DNA from: Nitrospirae bacterium RBG_13_39_12
GTDB taxonomy: Bacteria; Nitrospirota; Thermodesulfovibrionia; Thermodesulfovibrionales; SM23-35
DNA length: 6,054 nt
Direction: 5' to 3'
NCBI GenBank assembly: GCA_001805125.1
Contig: MHEF01000021.1
Location: forward strand, 1-6,054
The notes under the pieces are model-generated. The model was given only the letters and a program-made list of their open reading frames with translations, had not been told where the DNA came from and did not search any database. Numbering within the stretch: position 1 is the stretch's first letter; each line of letters opens with the position of its first letter. Below are positions 4,678 through 6,054 of the stretch, one piece after another. The translations under genes and the position numbers were made by a program.

Positions 4678-4696
4678 TGTAGGTTTTATTCCTACA
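4678..4696. promoter_or_regulatory. Second TAGG-N7-CCTA dyad
   Basis: TGTAGG (4678-4683) and CCTACA (4691-4696) are perfectly inverted around the 7-base spacer TTTTATT. The core TAGG-N7-CCTA is the same as in the dyad at 4629-4653, with the same spacer length. The two centres are 46 bases apart, with the CRP-like site between them. This arrangement suggests paired binding sites for one dimeric regulator. Confidence 0.4.
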
Positions 4697-4700
4697 TAAG

Positions 4701-4711
4701 TGTTCTGAACA
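4701..4711. promoter_or_regulatory. TGTTC-T-GAACA palindrome just upstream of the -35 box
   Basis: TGTTCTGAACA has perfect 5-base arms around one central base and ends 7 bases before the -35 element at 4719. The location fits an operator for the plus-strand promoter. It lacks the spacing of a Gram-positive type LexA box (GAAC-N4-GTTC), so no regulator can be named. Confidence 0.3.
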
Positions 4712-4718
4712 ATAGACT

Positions 4719-4747
4719 TTGAGAGGCGAGATGCTGGAAGTTATAGT
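4719..4747 (+). promoter_or_regulatory. Sigma70-type promoter for the PAS sensor
   Basis: TTGAGA (4719-4724) and TATAGT (4742-4747) each match the consensus at five of six bases, with the ideal 17-base spacer. Transcription would begin near 4754, giving a leader of about 295 bases before the PAS gene at 5049. No better -35/-10 pair was found closer to that gene. The palindrome at 4701-4711 and the CRP-like site at 4655-4670 lie upstream in the positions expected of regulators. Confidence 0.5.
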
Positions 4748-4801
4748 ACAATGCAATATTTTATTAATTTATGTTTATGGTATTATTTTCTATGCAGTAC
4801 A

Positions 4802-4857
4802 GTCTGGATTGAAGATAAGAATACGCTATTTTTCATTTTAATAATTAATCTCCAGAC
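4802..4857. repeat. Inverted repeat GTCTGGA...TCCAGAC in the leader
   Basis: GTCTGGA at 4802-4808 and TCCAGAC at 4851-4857 are perfect 7-base inverted arms enclosing 42 AT-rich bases. The match extends imperfectly inward (GATT against AATC). It lies inside the predicted untranslated leader of the PAS gene and could fold as a long stem-loop, or mark the ends of a very small inserted element. Only one copy is visible. Confidence 0.3.
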
Positions 4858-4979
4858 GGATCGAAAAAAACATGAATATCCTTTTCTCAGAAAACCTGCT
4901 TACTTTAGCAAAACACCAGTTTACTGAGGTAAAATAACTGAAAAGAAAATTTTATAGAATAGATGTTTCCATTATATGA

Positions 4980-5005
4980 TCTGATATATAAGAAAATGTA
5001 TCAGA
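4980..5005. repeat. TCTGATA-N12-TATCAGA dyad before the PAS gene
   Basis: TCTGATA (4980-4986) and TATCAGA (4999-5005) are perfect 7-base inverted repeats 44 bases upstream of the PAS start codon. They could form an RNA stem in the leader or an operator. The surrounding DNA is very AT-rich, so chance is a real possibility. Confidence 0.3.
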
Positions 5006-5048
5006 GTATCTATAGAAAAAGGAGAACATTAATCTTTAGGGAGTTGTT

Positions 5049-6054
5049 ATGAAAAGGAAACTATCAATAAAAATATTAAAGAGGAAGACCAGCACGAAAA
5101 ATAAAGACAAGGCTGAGATCAGAAAAAAGGTTAAGGCTGAGGTTGAGGAAAAGAAAAAGATAAAAATAAATACAAAGAAAAAAATAAAGACAAATACAAA
5201 AACAAAGACCAAGACTAAGACAGACAAAAAGACTAAAACCAGAGCAAAGACCAAAGTCGGAACAGCGTTCAAAACAACACGCCAGACCACCTCAGCTACC
5301 AAAACAAAGGCTGGTATATCCAGCGCGCTGGACAAAGAACATCTGAGGAAGTTTGCAGAGAAATACAGCTCGCTGTTTGAGAACATGCTGAACGGCTTCG
5401 CATACCACAAGATTGTAACTGATGAGGAAGGAAAACCGGTTGATTACATCTTCTTGGAAGTTAACGCCGCATTCGAAAAGCTGACCGGTTTAAAGAGAGA
5501 ACAGGTTATCGGAAAAAGAGTCACAGAAGTCATCTACGGGATCGAAAATGACCCGGTTGACTGGATAGGTATTTACGGAAAAGTTGCACTTACCGGAGAG
5601 GGAATTTCTTTCGAGAATTATTCAGCATCTCTGAGCAAGTGGGTTTCCATTTCCGCCTACAGCAATGAGAAGGATTATTTCGCTGCGGTTTTTGAAGACA
5701 TTACGGACCGCAATAAGGCTGAGGAACAAATTAAAAATCTTGACAAGTTTCCATCCGAGAACCCGAATCCCGTTATAAGATTGTCCAGGGATGGCAAATT
5801 TCTCTATGCCAATAACGCCAGCAGCAATCTTTTGCAGGAGTGGGATGGTGAAATAGGAAATCCTGTACCGGAATTCTTGAAATATCTGGCAGTTGAAGCC
5901 CTTATAGACAAATCAAATAAAACTGTTGAGATTCAGCATGACAATCAAATATGGTCATTCTCTGTCGCGCCGATCCCTGAATTTGATTATGTCAATTTTT
6001 ATGGAACCAATATAACTGAACTAAAAAGATTTGAACGGGAATTACGATTGAGCG
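5049..6054 (+). CDS. PAS-domain sensor with a lysine/threonine-rich N-terminal tail (3' end cut off)
   Basis: The frame is open from ATG at 5049 to the window edge, giving 335 visible residues. AGGGAG lies 5 bases upstream of the start. Residues 1-90 are about one third lysine, with an alternating KT run at 51-58, and look like the basic tail of histone H1 or AlgP. From about 106 a PAS domain begins (YSSLFENMLNGFAYHKIV, then VNAAFEKLTGLKREQVIGK) and ends with AVFEDITDRNKAEEQIKNL at 213-231. A second, more divergent PAS follows at about 235-325 (NPNPVIRLSRDGKFLYANNAS, ending YGTNITELKRFE). There is no signal peptide or membrane segment, so it is cytoplasmic. The output domain, perhaps a histidine kinase or GGDEF, lies beyond the edge. 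It is divergent from hsp20 and may sense the signal that controls the stress genes; that link is inference. The frame on the opposite strand is only its shadow. Confidence 0.88.
   Translation, partial: MKRKLSIKILKRKTSTKNKDKAEIRKKVKAEVEEKKKIKINTKKKIKTNTKTKTKTKTDKKTKTRAKTKVGTAFKTTRQTTSATKTKAGISSALDKEHLRKFAEKYSSLFENMLNGFAYHKIVTDEEGKPVDYIFLEVNAAFEKLTGLKREQVIGKRVTEVIYGIENDPVDWIGIYGKVALTGEGISFENYSASLSKWVSISAYSNEKDYFAAVFEDITDRNKAEEQIKNLDKFPSENPNPVIRLSRDGKFLYANNASSNLLQEWDGEIGNPVPEFLKYLAVEALIDKSNKTVEIQHDNQIWSFSVAPIPEFDYVNFYGTNITELKRFERELRLS

Larger units (their letters stand above)
4562..5048. promoter_or_regulatory. 487-base divergent regulatory region
   Basis: This is the only long stretch without a supported gene. 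It separates hsp20 (minus) from the PAS sensor (plus) and is clearly more AT-rich than the genes. It is dense in inverted repeats: 4629-4653, 4655-4670, 4678-4696, 4701-4711, 4802-4857 and 4980-5005. A plus-strand sigma70-type promoter lies at 4719-4747, leaving a leader of about 295 bases before the PAS gene. No convincing hsp20 promoter, tRNA or known riboswitch was found. Around 4918-4943, CAGTTTAC and GTAAA...AACTG give a further imperfect dyad. Confidence 0.7.

Noticed and set aside
4562..4720. Sigma32, CIRCE or sigma54 control of hsp20
   Set aside because: I looked for CTTGAAA/CCCCAT, the TTAGCACTC-N9-GAGTGCTAA repeat and GG-N10-GC elements on the minus strand and found none.
4731..4841. 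Plus-strand 36-residue frame, hydrophobic with a basic end, like a small membrane protein
   Set aside because: Its start codon lies inside the spacer of the better-supported promoter at 4719-4747, so it would not be on that transcript. AT-rich DNA readily yields hydrophobic short frames, and its AGAGG site is only 4 bases from the ATG.
5036..5410. Minus-strand frame of 124 residues, very rich in Phe and Val
   Set aside because: It is the antisense image of the lysine/threonine-rich tail of the plus-strand PAS gene. The low-complexity hydrophobic run comes from reading AAG/AAA codons backwards, and there is no ribosome binding site.

Overview
The window looks like an accessory stress region from an AT-rich, Gram-negative anaerobe or microaerophile. 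The evidence is a cytoplasmic superoxide reductase, a DsrC/TusE-family protein, an exported monohaem c-type cytochrome, a thiol peroxidase and a multi-PAS sensor within 6 kb. This gene mix is typical of Nitrospirota and Desulfobacterota, but that assignment rests on gene content only. All strong ribosome binding sites are classic GGAGG types.

Layout. (1) At 1-185, a plus-strand reading frame enters from the left and stops at 45. Its last residues resemble the C-terminal helix-turn-helix of REP-associated or IS200-like transposases. A CAAGACCTGACCC motif and a small hairpin follow, and no gene is seen up to 185. (2) At 186-4561 there is an unbroken run of eleven small minus-strand genes. In transcription order they are Hsp20, a ferritin-like helical protein, a small CMDN-motif protein, an unrecognised 71-residue protein, a DUF2934-like protein, thiol peroxidase Tpx, an unrecognised 60-residue protein, an exported cytochrome c, superoxide reductase, a DsrC-like protein, and a second CMDN-motif protein paralogous to the first. 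(3) At 4562-5048 there is a 487-base divergent regulatory region holding a perfect TGTGA-N6-TCACA dyad, two TAGG-N7-CCTA dyads, further inverted repeats and a good sigma70-type promoter on the plus strand. (4) At 5049-6054 there is a plus-strand PAS-domain sensor, cut by the window end, with a very unusual lysine/threonine-rich N-terminal tail.

How the genes fit together (inference). The minus-strand run reads as a protein and redox protection cassette. Hsp20 would hold unfolding proteins, Tpx would reduce peroxides and superoxide reductase would reduce superoxide to peroxide. The ferritin-like protein may bind or oxidise iron or act on peroxide, and the DsrC-like protein may have a regulatory or sulfur-related role. 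The divergent PAS sensor may sense the relevant signal, and the dyad-rich region between may serve both directions.

The most notable points are these. The DsrC-like protein has Tyr at both positions where DsrC carries its redox cysteines, and an apparent one-base frameshift seems to have removed a further ~42-residue tail. Two paralogous small proteins of unknown function lie within the same run. Gene spacing is strikingly regular, at 70-78 bases. A histone-H1-like basic tail is joined to PAS domains.
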